The notes: generated by a model not told the origin, from the sequence alone. DNA of 54,580 nucleotides from Pseudomonas agarici (GCF_900109755.1 NZ_FOAR01000032.1:1-54580); one strand, 5' to 3'. Counted from the stretch's first letter, positions 34,350 through 42,683 are shown. Made by a program: numbers and translations.

Positions 34350-36086
34350 ATGAAAAACACCATTCGCCAGTTGATCCAGCAAGCCCTCACCCAACTCGTT
34401 GACGAAGGTGTGTTGCCTGAAGGCCTGACGCCGGCGATCCAGGTCGAAAACACCCGAGACAAGAGCCATGGTGACTTCGCCAGCAACATCGCCATGATGC
34501 TGGCCAAACCTGCGGGTCTGAAACCACGCGACCTGGCGGAAAAATTGATCGCCGCACTGCCGACCGATGACAACGTCAGTAAGGCGCAAATCGCCGGTCC
34601 TGGCTTCATCAACTTCTTCCAGAACACTCAGGCCCTGGCCGCGCGCCTCGATGCCGCGCTGACCGACGCCAACCTGGGCGTGCGCAAGGCAGGCCCGGCG
34701 CAACGCACCGTGGTCGACCTGTCGGCCCCCAACCTCGCCAAGGAAATGCACGTCGGCCACCTGCGCTCGACCATCCTTGGTGACGGCGTGGCGCGGGTCC
34801 TGGAGTTTCTCGGCGACACCGTGATCCGCCAGAACCATGTCGGCGACTGGGGCACGCAGTTCGGCATGCTGATGGCCTACCTGCAGGAAAACCCGATCAG
34901 TAGCAACGAGCTGTCGGACCTGGAGAACTTCTACCGCGCCGCCAAGCAACGCTTCGACGAGTCCAACGAATTCGCCGACCGCGCCCGTAGCCTGGTGGTC
35001 AAGCTGCAGGCTGGCGACGCGGATTGCCTGGCGCTATGGGCACGTTTCAAGGACATCTCGCTGTCCCACTGCCAGAAAATCTACGAGTTGCTCAACGTCA
35101 AGCTGACCATGGCCGACGTCATGGGTGAAAGTGCCTACAACGACGATCTGATCAATGTAGTCAATGACCTCAAGGCCAAAGGCATGCTGGTCGAGAGTAA
35201 CGGTGCCCAGTGCGTGTTCCTCGACGAGTTCAAGAACGCCGACGGCGAGCCGCTGCCAGTGATTATCGTCAAGGCCGACGGCGGCTATCTCTACGCCACC
35301 ACCGACCTGGCCGCCGTGCGCTACCGCAGCAACGTGCTCAAAGCCGATCGTGCGCTGTACTTCGTCGACCAGCGCCAGGCCCTGCACTTCCAGCAAGTAT
35401 TCGCCGTGGCGCACAAAGCCGGCTTCGTGAACCATCCGATGGACATGGAGCACATGGGCTTCGGCACCATGAACGGCGCCGACGGTCGACCATTCAAGAC
35501 CCGCGACGGCGGCACCGTGAAGCTCATCGACCTGCTGACCGAGGCCCGCGAGCGCGCCTACAAGCTGGTCAAGGAAAAGAACCCGCAACTGCCCGAGAGC
35601 GACCTGCGCGAAATCGCCGAGGTCGTCGGTATCGGCGCGGTGAAGTACGCCGACCTGTCCAAGCACCGCACCAGCGACTACAGTTTCAACTTCGACCTGA
35701 TGCTCAACTTCGAAGGCAACACCGCGCCGTACCTCCTGTACGCCTACACCCGCGTGGCCGGCGTGTTCCGCAAGCTGGACAAGGATTTCAGCGCAGCGGA
35801 TGGCCAGATCGTGCTCGACGCCGCCCATGAGCAGGAACTGGCGGCCAGGCTGGCGCAGTTCGGCGAGGTCCTCAACAGCGTCGCCGAAAAAGGTACGCCG
35901 CACCTCCTCTGCGCCTACCTGTACGATGTCGCCGGCCTGTTCTCCAGCTTCTACGAGAACTGCCCGATCCTGACCGCCGACAGTCCGGCGCAGATGCAGA
36001 GCCGCCTGCGTCTCGCCGCGCTGACCGGTCGCACCCTCAAGCAAGGCCTGGAGCTGCTGGGCCTGGAAACTCTGGAGCGTATGTAA
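34350..36086 (+). CDS. argS: Arginyl-tRNA synthetase
   Basis: ArgRS charges tRNA-Arg. It has 578 residues from ATG 34350 (MKNTIRQLIQ); a start at 34329 would add seven non-conserved residues. The N-terminal tRNA-binding domain includes SHGDFASNIAMMLAK; the class I HIGH motif is HVGH in AKEMHVGHLRST; the KMSK equivalent is degenerate, as usual in ArgRS, near FKTRDGGTVKL. The C-terminal anticodon-binding DALR domain ends LLGLETLERM. It lies one base before the SPOR gene, suggesting co-transcription. Confidence 0.97.
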   Translation: MKNTIRQLIQQALTQLVDEGVLPEGLTPAIQVENTRDKSHGDFASNIAMMLAKPAGLKPRDLAEKLIAALPTDDNVSKAQIAGPGFINFFQNTQALAARLDAALTDANLGVRKAGPAQRTVVDLSAPNLAKEMHVGHLRSTILGDGVARVLEFLGDTVIRQNHVGDWGTQFGMLMAYLQENPISSNELSDLENFYRAAKQRFDESNEFADRARSLVVKLQAGDADCLALWARFKDISLSHCQKIYELLNVKLTMADVMGESAYNDDLINVVNDLKAKGMLVESNGAQCVFLDEFKNADGEPLPVIIVKADGGYLYATTDLAAVRYRSNVLKADRALYFVDQRQALHFQQVFAVAHKAGFVNHPMDMEHMGFGTMNGADGRPFKTRDGGTVKLIDLLTEARERAYKLVKEKNPQLPESDLREIAEVVGIGAVKYADLSKHRTSDYSFNFDLMLNFEGNTAPYLLYAYTRVAGVFRKLDKDFSAADGQIVLDAAHEQELAARLAQFGEVLNSVAEKGTPHLLCAYLYDVAGLFSSFYENCPILTADSPAQMQSRLRLAALTGRTLKQGLELLGLETLERM

Positions 36087-36087
36087 G

Positions 36088-36792
36088 TTGGCCGCCAAGA
36101 AAAAACCCGCACCCAAACGAGGCGCCAGCCGTTACCAAGCTCCTGCAAAAAAGCCGATTCCGGGCTGGTTGTGGCTGGCCATCGGGCTTGGCGTGGGGGC
36201 TTTTATCGTGTTTCTGATGAAACTTGAGCCGGGCAAGGGCGATGACGTCAAGCGGGTCAGACAGGAACAGCAGAAAGCGACCAAGATCGCCGAAGCCAAC
36301 AAGACCCCACCGAGCCCTACCCTGCCGGTGAAACCGAAGTACGACTTCTACACCTTGCTGCCGGAATCGGAAGTCATCGTGCCACCGGAAGCCGTGCCGG
36401 AAAAAACCCTGCCGACGCCACAGACCGTGCCGACCACGCCAGTCACCCCGGCCGAAGCGGCGAAGATCGATACCGCACGTGCCCAGGCGGCGCTGGCCGG
36501 AATGACCCCGCCACCGCCGCCCCCCGTGGCCAAGCCGGCACCGGCGGCTGTAACGCAGTTCTTCCTGCAGGCCGGCTCGTTCCGCAAGGAAGCCGATGCC
36601 GACAAGGTCCGCGCACAGATCATCCTGCTCGGTCAGGCAGTGTCGATTGAGTCGGGAACAGTCAAGGAAGAGACTTGGTATCGGGTGCTGGTCGGTCCGT
36701 TCAGCAACCGCGAGCAATTGACCACGGCGCAAAAACAACTCGCCGGCAGCGGCTTCAGTAATCTATTGTTACAACAGCGCCAGAGCCGCTGA
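36088..36792 (+). CDS. FtsN-like SPOR-domain membrane protein
   Basis: This bitopic inner-membrane protein has 234 residues. A short basic cytoplasmic tail (AAKKKPAPKRGASRYQ) leads into one transmembrane helix (about 25-44), a periplasmic YDFYTLLPESEV motif and a Pro-rich linker, and a C-terminal SPOR domain (FFLQAGSFRKEADADKVRAQIILLG to WYRVLVGPFSNREQL) that binds septal glycan. This layout matches FtsN-type division proteins. The start is TTG at 36088, one base after the argS stop, with GGAG upstream inside argS. In PAO1 the equivalent is PA5052. Whether it is the functional FtsN cannot be told from sequence alone. Confidence 0.88.
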   Translation: MAAKKKPAPKRGASRYQAPAKKPIPGWLWLAIGLGVGAFIVFLMKLEPGKGDDVKRVRQEQQKATKIAEANKTPPSPTLPVKPKYDFYTLLPESEVIVPPEAVPEKTLPTPQTVPTTPVTPAEAAKIDTARAQAALAGMTPPPPPPVAKPAPAAVTQFFLQAGSFRKEADADKVRAQIILLGQAVSIESGTVKEETWYRVLVGPFSNREQLTTAQKQLAGSGFSNLLLQQRQSR

Positions 36793-36801
36793 AGCCCGCC
36801 C

Positions 36802-36831
36802 CTGCGGGAGCCGGCCATTCGGCTCCCGCAG
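36802..36831. repeat. REP-like inverted repeat after the SPOR gene
   Basis: CTGCGGGAGCCG and CGGCTCCCGCAG form a perfect 12-bp stem with loop GCCATT. The same stem core recurs after hslU (38901-38928), so it is a dispersed REP-type element and not a gene-specific terminator. No T-run follows. Confidence 0.6.
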
Positions 36832-36968
36832 TTGAACTGCATGACAACAAACGCTTTCCTCTTCCTACACCGCTCGTCCCTCAGCCTTACTTTCGGTTGA
36901 AAATCCCTGCGCCATCCCCATATCAGTTTTCATCAGGCATTTTCGCCTACCTGCGTGGAGACTCTCCC

Positions 36969-37499
36969 TTGACCACCATCGTTTCAGTTCGTCGCCACGG
37001 CAAAGTCGTCATGGGTGGCGACGGCCAGGTTTCCCTAGGCAACACCGTCATGAAGGGCAACGCGAAAAAAGTCCGGCGCCTCTACCACGGCCAGGTGCTC
37101 GCCGGTTTCGCCGGCGCCACCGCCGACGCCTTCACCCTGTTCGAGCGTTTTGAAGGCCAGTTGGAAAAGCACCAGGGCCACCTGGTTCGAGCCGCCGTCG
37201 AATTGGCCAAGGAATGGCGCACCGATCGCTCCCTGAGCCGCCTGGAAGCCATGCTGGCGGTCGCCAACAAGGACGCTTCGCTGATCATCACCGGCAACGG
37301 CGATGTCGTCGAGCCGGAACAGGGCCTGATCGCCATGGGCTCCGGTGGCGGCTATGCCCAGGCCGCAGCCAGCGCCCTGTTGAAGAAGACCGAGCTGTCA
37401 GCCCGGGAAATCGTCGAGACCGCCCTCGGGATCGCCGGTGATATTTGCGTATTCACCAATCATAACTTCACTATTGAGGAACAGGACCTCGCGGAATAA
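36969..37499 (+). CDS. hslV: ATP-dependent protease subunit HslV
   Basis: HslV is the proteolytic chamber of the HslUV protease. It has 176 residues with start TTG at 36969; the next residues TTIVSVRRHG are the mature N-terminus whose first Thr is the nucleophile after Met removal. GGAG lies eight bases upstream. The in-frame ATG at 36897 would bury the catalytic Thr and is rejected. GDGQVSLG, GFAGATADAFTLFE and IAMGSGGGYAQAAA are typical of the family. It is in an operon with hslU 56 bp downstream. Confidence 0.96.
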   Translation: MTTIVSVRRHGKVVMGGDGQVSLGNTVMKGNAKKVRRLYHGQVLAGFAGATADAFTLFERFEGQLEKHQGHLVRAAVELAKEWRTDRSLSRLEAMLAVANKDASLIITGNGDVVEPEQGLIAMGSGGGYAQAAASALLKKTELSAREIVETALGIAGDICVFTNHNFTIEEQDLAE

Positions 37500-37555
37500 A
37501 GCAGTGCCAGACCTGTGTCTACGCTGATCACTACTGCTTGAGGATCCCACATACC

Positions 37556-38893
37556 ATGTCCATGACCCCCCGCGAAATCGTCCACGAACTCAATCGCCAT
37601 ATCATTGGCCAGGACGATGCCAAGCGCGCCGTTGCCATTGCTTTGCGTAACCGTTGGCGCCGCATGCAGTTGCCCGAAGAACTGCGCGTTGAAGTCACCC
37701 CCAAGAACATCTTGATGATCGGTCCGACTGGCGTCGGCAAGACCGAAATCGCCCGACGCCTGGCCAAGCTGGCCAACGCACCGTTCATCAAGGTCGAAGC
37801 GACCAAGTTCACCGAAGTCGGCTATGTCGGGCGTGACGTCGAATCGATTATCCGCGATCTGGCCGACGCCGCAATCAAGCTGCTACGCGAGCAGGAGATG
37901 GTCAAAGTTCGCCACCGCGCCGAAGACGCCGCCGAGGAGCGCATTCTCGACGCCCTGCTGCCACCGGCACGCATGGGCTTCAATGAAGATGCCGCGCCGA
38001 GCCAGGACTCCAATACCCGCCAACTGTTCCGCAAGCGCCTGCGTGAAGGTCAGTTGGATGACAAGGAGATTGAAATCGAGGTCGCGGAACACGCCGGCGT
38101 CGATATCTCCGCGCCGCCGGGCATGGAAGAAATGACCAATCAGCTGCAAAGCCTGTTCGCCAACATGGGCAAGGGCAAGCGCAAGAACCGCAAGCTCAAG
38201 GTCAAGGAGGCGCTTAAACTGGTGCGCGATGAAGAGGCCGGGCGCCTGGTCAACGACGAAGAGTTGAAGGCCAAGGCTCTGGAGGCGGTCGAGCAGCATG
38301 GCATCGTCTTCATCGACGAAATCGACAAGGTCGCCAAGCGCGGCAATGTCGGCGGCGCCGATGTCTCTCGTGAAGGCGTACAACGCGACCTGCTGCCGCT
38401 GATCGAAGGCTGTACCGTCAACACCAAGCTGGGCATGGTCAAGACCGACCACATCCTGTTTATCGCTTCCGGGGCGTTCCACCTGAGCAAGCCGAGCGAC
38501 CTGGTGCCCGAGCTGCAAGGCCGCCTGCCGATCCGGGTCGAGCTCAAGGCACTCAGTCCGGAGGACTTCGAACGTATTCTCAGCGAACCACACGCCTCGT
38601 TGACCGAGCAGTATCGCGAGTTGCTGAAAACCGAAGGCCTGAGCATCGAGTTTCAGCCGGATGGCATCAAGCGGCTCGCCGAGATCGCCTGGCAGGTCAA
38701 CGAGAAGACCGAAAACATCGGCGCCCGGCGCCTGCACACGCTGCTCGAACGCCTGCTCGAAGAGGTCTCGTTCAGTGCCGGCGACCTGGCGAGTGCCCAG
38801 GGCGTCGAGCCGATTCGCATCGACGCTGCCTATGTCAACAGCCACCTCGGTGAATTGGCGCAGAACGAAGACCTGTCGCGGTATATCCTGTAA
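37556..38893 (+). CDS. hslU: ATP-dependent protease ATPase subunit HslU
   Basis: HslU is the AAA+ unfoldase that feeds HslV. It has 445 residues from ATG 37556 (MSMTPREIVHEL). Walker A is GPTGVGKTE (about 56-64), the pore loop GYVGRDVES follows, an intermediate domain spans about 110-240, Walker B is IVFIDEIDK, and the sensor and C-terminal region includes ENIGARRLHTLLERLLEE. The last residues LSRYIL are the docking tail for HslV. The pair is heat-shock controlled in many bacteria; I could not identify a sigma-32 promoter here. Confidence 0.97.
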   Translation: MSMTPREIVHELNRHIIGQDDAKRAVAIALRNRWRRMQLPEELRVEVTPKNILMIGPTGVGKTEIARRLAKLANAPFIKVEATKFTEVGYVGRDVESIIRDLADAAIKLLREQEMVKVRHRAEDAAEERILDALLPPARMGFNEDAAPSQDSNTRQLFRKRLREGQLDDKEIEIEVAEHAGVDISAPPGMEEMTNQLQSLFANMGKGKRKNRKLKVKEALKLVRDEEAGRLVNDEELKAKALEAVEQHGIVFIDEIDKVAKRGNVGGADVSREGVQRDLLPLIEGCTVNTKLGMVKTDHILFIASGAFHLSKPSDLVPELQGRLPIRVELKALSPEDFERILSEPHASLTEQYRELLKTEGLSIEFQPDGIKRLAEIAWQVNEKTENIGARRLHTLLERLLEEVSFSAGDLASAQGVEPIRIDAAYVNSHLGELAQNEDLSRYIL

Positions 38894-38900
38894 TCCTCGA

Positions 38901-38928
38901 CCTGCGGGAGCCAGCCGGCTCCCGCAGG
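38901..38928. repeat. REP-like inverted repeat after hslU
   Basis: CCTGCGGGAGCC and GGCTCCCGCAGG make a perfect 12-bp stem with loop AGCC. The stem shares CTGCGGGAGCC with the element at 36802-36831. It lies seven bases after hslU. Confidence 0.6.
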
Positions 38929-38960
38929 AGGCTCTTACCTAGACAGGTTAGCGTTCAGCC

Positions 38961-39341
38961 ATGACCATTCGACTCCCCAGCGCCATCAACCTGCACAAGG
39001 CCTCGAAAACCCTGACCCTCACCTACGGGCCGGACGAGGAGTACCATCTGCCCGCCGAATTCCTGCGGGTGCATTCCCCTTCCGCCGAGGTCCAGGGCCA
39101 CGGCAAGCCGATCCTGCAATCCGGCAAGCTCGGTGTGGGCCTGAGCAAGATCGAACCCGCCGGCCAGTACGCCCTGAAACTGACCTTCGACGACGGTCAT
39201 GACAGCGGGCTGTTCACCTGGGACTACCTCTACCAATTGGCCTGTCGCCAGGATGACTTGTGGGCCGATTATCTTGCCGAACTCAAAGTCGCCGGAAAAT
39301 CCCGCGACCCGGCCGAGTCGATTGTACGCCTCATGCTCTAG
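38961..39341 (+). CDS. DUF971 (gamma-BBH-like N-terminal domain) protein
   Basis: This small cytosolic protein of 126 residues matches the DUF971 family, which resembles the N-terminal domain of gamma-butyrobetaine hydroxylase. Conserved features are LTYGPDEEYHLPAEFLRVHSPSAEVQGHG and the C-terminal FDDGHDSGLFTWDYLYQL. Its function is unknown; related proteins are linked to iron-sulfur assembly. The order hslVU-DUF971-phaC1 is conserved in Pseudomonas (PA5055). The stop TAG is formed by the first bases of a MITE-like repeat (39339-39501). Confidence 0.88.
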   Translation: MTIRLPSAINLHKASKTLTLTYGPDEEYHLPAEFLRVHSPSAEVQGHGKPILQSGKLGVGLSKIEPAGQYALKLTFDDGHDSGLFTWDYLYQLACRQDDLWADYLAELKVAGKSRDPAESIVRLML

Positions 39342-39501
39342 TGGCCTGTACGGTGAGTTCGTTAGCTCAAGTTCGGATGCCATAAGTCCCTGGCCAAGGC
39401 GCTGTGACGAGTCATAGCCGGGCTATGGCGAGCAACAGCAACGCAGGCCAGGGATTTAGGGCGCCGAAATGGACTCATAGAACTCACCACACAGGCCACT
39501 A
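39339..39501. repeat. MITE-like palindromic repeat, copy B (most complete)
   Basis: This 163-bp element has terminal inverted repeats TAGTGGCCTGT(AC)GGTGAGTTC and GAACTCACC(AC)ACAGGCCACTA. A longer imperfect palindrome inside centres on CATAGCC-G-GGCTATG (39413-39427). CTAG stands at both ends (39338-39341 and 39499-39502), as expected for a 4-bp target duplication of IS5-type transposases. It encodes no protein, lies opposite in orientation to copy A and overlaps the DUF971 stop codon. Confidence 0.8.
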
Positions 39502-39605
39502 GTGGCCTGTACGGGCATTTTGCCGTTTGGGGCGTATTTTCTAATTTGATCTGATTCAATACCCGCTGGCGGGCTAGTGGCCCGTGTGGCGAGTTGCGTT
39601 AGTCC
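39498..39605. repeat. Broken ends of the same MITE-like family
   Basis: Directly after copy B, TAGTGGCCTGTACGG (39500-39514) repeats the terminal sequence head-to-head and then diverges. A second solo end, CTAGTGGCCCGTGTGGCGAGTTGCG (39574-39598) running to about 39605, matches the outer 30 bases of copy B's left end. Together they suggest repeated insertion and partial loss at one site. Nothing else is seen between 39515 and 39573. Confidence 0.55.
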
Positions 39606-39663
39606 ACTGACATTCGCCCCGCCTGCAAAAAAATACACTCGGGTAACCCATGGAGCTGACCCA

Positions 39664-39687
39664 TTGCGCATCGCTAACGATGTGCAA
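39664..39687. promoter_or_regulatory. Inverted repeat upstream of the phaC1 promoter
   Basis: TTGCGCATCG and CGATGTGCAA pair around CTAA with one mismatch. The site lies about 30 bases before the sigma-54-type promoter of phaC1, a likely position for an activator or repressor. The PHA activator PhaD is encoded nearby and is one candidate. Confidence 0.45.
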
Positions 39688-39717
39688 CCAACCGGTCGCC
39701 CGAGCAGCAGTAGTACC

Positions 39718-39732
39718 TGGCATTCGTTGTGC
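39718..39732 (+). promoter_or_regulatory. Sigma-54-type promoter of phaC1
   Basis: TGGCATTCGTTGTGC keeps the invariant GG and GC of -24/-12 promoters with ten bases between them. It predicts a transcript starting about 40 bases before the phaC1 ATG. A -24/-12 promoter upstream of phaC1 has been proposed in P. aeruginosa, which agrees with this site. Confidence 0.6.
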
Positions 39733-39783
39733 CCAGTTGCACAGCTTTAGCCGGTACTCGTCTCAGGACAATGGAGCGTCTAG

Positions 39784-41463
39784 ATGAGTGACAAAAATAG
39801 CGATGACCTCAAGCGCCAAGCCTTGGAAAACACCCTGGGCCTGAACCCCGTCGTCGGTTTGCGTAGAAAGGGCCTGCTGACTTCCGCACGCATGGTGTTA
39901 GCCCAAGCCATCAGGCAACCCGTCCATAGCGCCAGGCACATCGCCCATTTCGGCCTCGAACTCCAGCATGTGCTGCTCGGCAAATCGAGCCTGCAGCCAG
40001 ACAGCGATGACCGCCGCTTCCGCGATCCGGCCTGGAGCCAGAACCCGCTCTACAAACGCTACCTGCAAACCTACCTGGCCTGGCGCAAGGAGCTCCATGA
40101 CTGGATAGGTGACAGCTCACTCTCGCCCCAAGACATCAGCCGCGGGCACTTCGTCATCAACCTGCTGACCGAGGCCATGGCGCCGACCAACACCGTAGCC
40201 AACCCTGCGGCAGTCAAGCGCTTCTTCGAGACCGGCGGCAAGAGCCTGCTCGACGGCTTGGCGAATCTGGCCAAGGATCTGATACATAACGGCGGCATGC
40301 CGAGCCAGGTGAACATGGGCGCCTTCGAGGTCGGCAAAAGCCTGGGGACCACCGAAGGCGCGGTGGTGTTTCGCAACGACGTGCTGGAACTGATCCAATA
40401 CGGACCGACCACCGAACAGGTGCATGAGCGTCCACTGTTGGTGGTCCCACCACAGATCAACAAGTTCTATGTCTTCGACCTCAGCCCGGACAAGAGCCTG
40501 GCGCGCTTCTGCTTACGCAGTCGCCAGCAGACCTTTATCGTCAGTTGGCGCAATCCGACCAAGGCTCAGCGCGAGTGGGGCCTGTCGACCTATATCGAGG
40601 CGCTGAAGGAAGCCGTCGAGGTGGTCATCGCCATCACCGGCAGCAAGGACGTCAACATGCTCGGCGCCTGCTCCGGCGGTATCACCTGCACCGCCCTGCT
40701 CGGCCACTATGCCGCCCTCGGCGAACAGAAGGTCCGCTCCCTGACCCTGCTGGTCAGCGTGCTCGACACCACGCTCGACACCCAGGTTGCATTGTTCGTC
40801 GACGAACAGACCCTGGAAGCCGCCAAGCGCCATTCCTACCAGGCCGGCGTGCTGGAAGGCAGTGACATGGCGAAAGTCTTCGCCTGGATGCGCCCCAACG
40901 ATCTGATCTGGAACTACTGGGTCAACAACTACCTGCTCGGCAATGAACCACCGGTGTTCGATATTCTGTTCTGGAACAACGACACCACCCGTCTGCCAGC
41001 CGCGTTCCATGGCGACCTGATCGAGATGTTCAAGAACAACCCGCTGGTGCGCGCCGATGCCCTGGAAGTGTGCGGTACCCCGATCGACCTGAAGAAAGTC
41101 ACCGCCGACATCTTCTCCCTGGCCGGCACCAACGACCACATCACGCCCTGGAAGTCCTGCTACAAGTCGGCTCAGCTATTCGGCGGCAAGGTCGAGTTCG
41201 TGCTGTCAAGCAGCGGGCATATTCAGAGTATTCTCAACCCACCGAGCAATCCGAAGTCACGCTACATGACCAGCGAAGAAATGCCGGTCCAGGCCGAGGA
41301 CTGGCAGGAAAATGCCACCAAGCACACCGACTCCTGGTGGCTCTACTGGCAGACATGGCTGGCCGAGCGCTCGGGCAAGCTGAAGAAGCCACCGACCAGC
41401 CTGGGCAGCAACGCCTACCCTTCGGCCGAGGCGGCACCGGGGACCTACGTGCACGAACGTTAA
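39784..41463 (+). CDS. phaC1: Class II poly(3-hydroxyalkanoate) synthase 1
   Basis: PhaC1 polymerises medium-chain (R)-3-hydroxyacyl-CoA into PHA on granules. It has 559 residues, the usual class II length. The lipase-like box GACSGG carries the nucleophile C296; the other triad members fit TNDHITPW (Asp) and SSSGHIQSILNPP (His). The PHA synthase N-terminal domain spans about 60-230. It starts the pha operon with a sigma-54-type promoter 50 bases upstream and MITE-like repeats before that. phaZ follows after 79 bp. Confidence 0.97.
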   Translation: MSDKNSDDLKRQALENTLGLNPVVGLRRKGLLTSARMVLAQAIRQPVHSARHIAHFGLELQHVLLGKSSLQPDSDDRRFRDPAWSQNPLYKRYLQTYLAWRKELHDWIGDSSLSPQDISRGHFVINLLTEAMAPTNTVANPAAVKRFFETGGKSLLDGLANLAKDLIHNGGMPSQVNMGAFEVGKSLGTTEGAVVFRNDVLELIQYGPTTEQVHERPLLVVPPQINKFYVFDLSPDKSLARFCLRSRQQTFIVSWRNPTKAQREWGLSTYIEALKEAVEVVIAITGSKDVNMLGACSGGITCTALLGHYAALGEQKVRSLTLLVSVLDTTLDTQVALFVDEQTLEAAKRHSYQAGVLEGSDMAKVFAWMRPNDLIWNYWVNNYLLGNEPPVFDILFWNNDTTRLPAAFHGDLIEMFKNNPLVRADALEVCGTPIDLKKVTADIFSLAGTNDHITPWKSCYKSAQLFGGKVEFVLSSSGHIQSILNPPSNPKSRYMTSEEMPVQAEDWQENATKHTDSWWLYWQTWLAERSGKLKKPPTSLGSNAYPSAEAAPGTYVHER

Positions 41464-41542
41464 GGGTACAGGGACGGTGTGGCCCTCATCACCCGAGGCC
41501 GCGTCGGATCAGCCAAGCAGCTTCCATCACAGGGCTTCAAAC

Positions 41543-42400
41543 ATGCCGCAACCGTTCATCTTCAGAACCATCGAGCTGGATGGCCAAACCATCCGCACTG
41601 CGGTTCGCCCTGGCAAGCCTCATCTGACGCCCTTGTTGATTTTCAACGGTATCGGCGCCAACCTGGAGCTGGTGTTTCCGTTCGTCCACGCCTTGGACCC
41701 GGACTTGGAAGTGATTTCCTTCGACGTCCCCGGCGTCGGCGGATCTTCCACCCCGAGCCGCCCCTATCGCTTTCCCGGCCTGGCCAAACTCAGCGCCCGC
41801 ATGCTCGACTATCTGGATTATGGCCAGGTCAGTGCGGTGGGCGTGTCCTGGGGTGGCGCCCTGGCCCAGCAGTTCGCCTACGACTACCCGGAGCGTTGCA
41901 AAAAATTGATCCTCGCCGCCACCGCCGCCGGCGCCTTCATGGTTCCGGGCAAGCCCAAGGTGCTGTGGAATATGGCCAGCCCACGTCGCTACCTCCAGCC
42001 GTCCCACGTCATTCGCATCGCCCCGACTCTGTATGGCGGCGCCTTCCGTCGTGACCCGCGCCTGGCCGCCGAACACGCGGCCCAGGTGCGTTCGGCGGGC
42101 AAACTGGGCTACTACTGGCAACTGTTCGCCGGCCTGGGCTGGACCAGCATTCACTGGCTGCACAAGATCCATCAGCCGACCCTGGTGCTGGCCGGCGACG
42201 ACGATCCGCTGATTCCGCTGATCAATATGCGCCTGCTGGCCTGGCGCATTCCTAACGCCCAGCTACACATAATCGATGACGGTCATTTGTTTCTGATCAC
42301 CCGCGCCGAAGCCGTGGCGCCCATCATCATGAAATTCCTCCAGGAAGAACGCCTGCGGGCCGTCATGCACCCGCAACCGGCGCCGTTCAAGCACACTTAG
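41543..42400 (+). CDS. phaZ: Intracellular medium-chain PHA depolymerase
   Basis: PhaZ releases 3-hydroxy acids from stored PHA. It has 285 residues from ATG 41543 (MPQPFIFRTIEL), with the alpha/beta-hydrolase box GVSWGG whose Ser is residue 102, the same position as in the characterised P. putida enzyme. The Asp lies in LAGDDDPLIPL and the His in IDDGHLFLI. A start at 41477 would add 22 non-conserved residues and is rejected. It lies between phaC1 and phaC2 as in other pseudomonads. Confidence 0.96.
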   Translation: MPQPFIFRTIELDGQTIRTAVRPGKPHLTPLLIFNGIGANLELVFPFVHALDPDLEVISFDVPGVGGSSTPSRPYRFPGLAKLSARMLDYLDYGQVSAVGVSWGGALAQQFAYDYPERCKKLILAATAAGAFMVPGKPKVLWNMASPRRYLQPSHVIRIAPTLYGGAFRRDPRLAAEHAAQVRSAGKLGYYWQLFAGLGWTSIHWLHKIHQPTLVLAGDDDPLIPLINMRLLAWRIPNAQLHIIDDGHLFLITRAEAVAPIIMKFLQEERLRAVMHPQPAPFKHT

Positions 42401-42416
42401 GGTCGGCCTGGGAGCC

Positions 42417-42563
42417 GGTGGCCTGTACGGCTAGTTCGGCGACCACAGCCCATGGCCAGGGCGCCGTGACCAGTCATAGCCTGCTTTGGCGAGCAACAGC
42501 AACACGGGTCAGGGGCTGGTGGCACCGACATTGGCTCCCAGAACCCACCACACAGGGCGCTAG
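42417..42563. repeat. MITE-like palindromic repeat, copy C (degenerate)
   Basis: The outer parts match copy B in the same orientation: GTGGCCTGTACGG at the left, GCGAGCAACAGCAAC inside and ACCCACCACACAGGGCGCTAG at the right. Several internal blocks have diverged. It fills about half of the phaZ-phaC2 gap. Confidence 0.65.
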
Positions 42564-42683
42564 TACTCACAGTAAACCCTCCGGCAGGACGCCGGCAGCG
42601 TGCAACAGAAGCCGGGGTCAACCCTATCGTTGGCCTGGTGAGATGTATCGGTTGATAGCTTGATGACGAAGGAGTGTTGCCTC

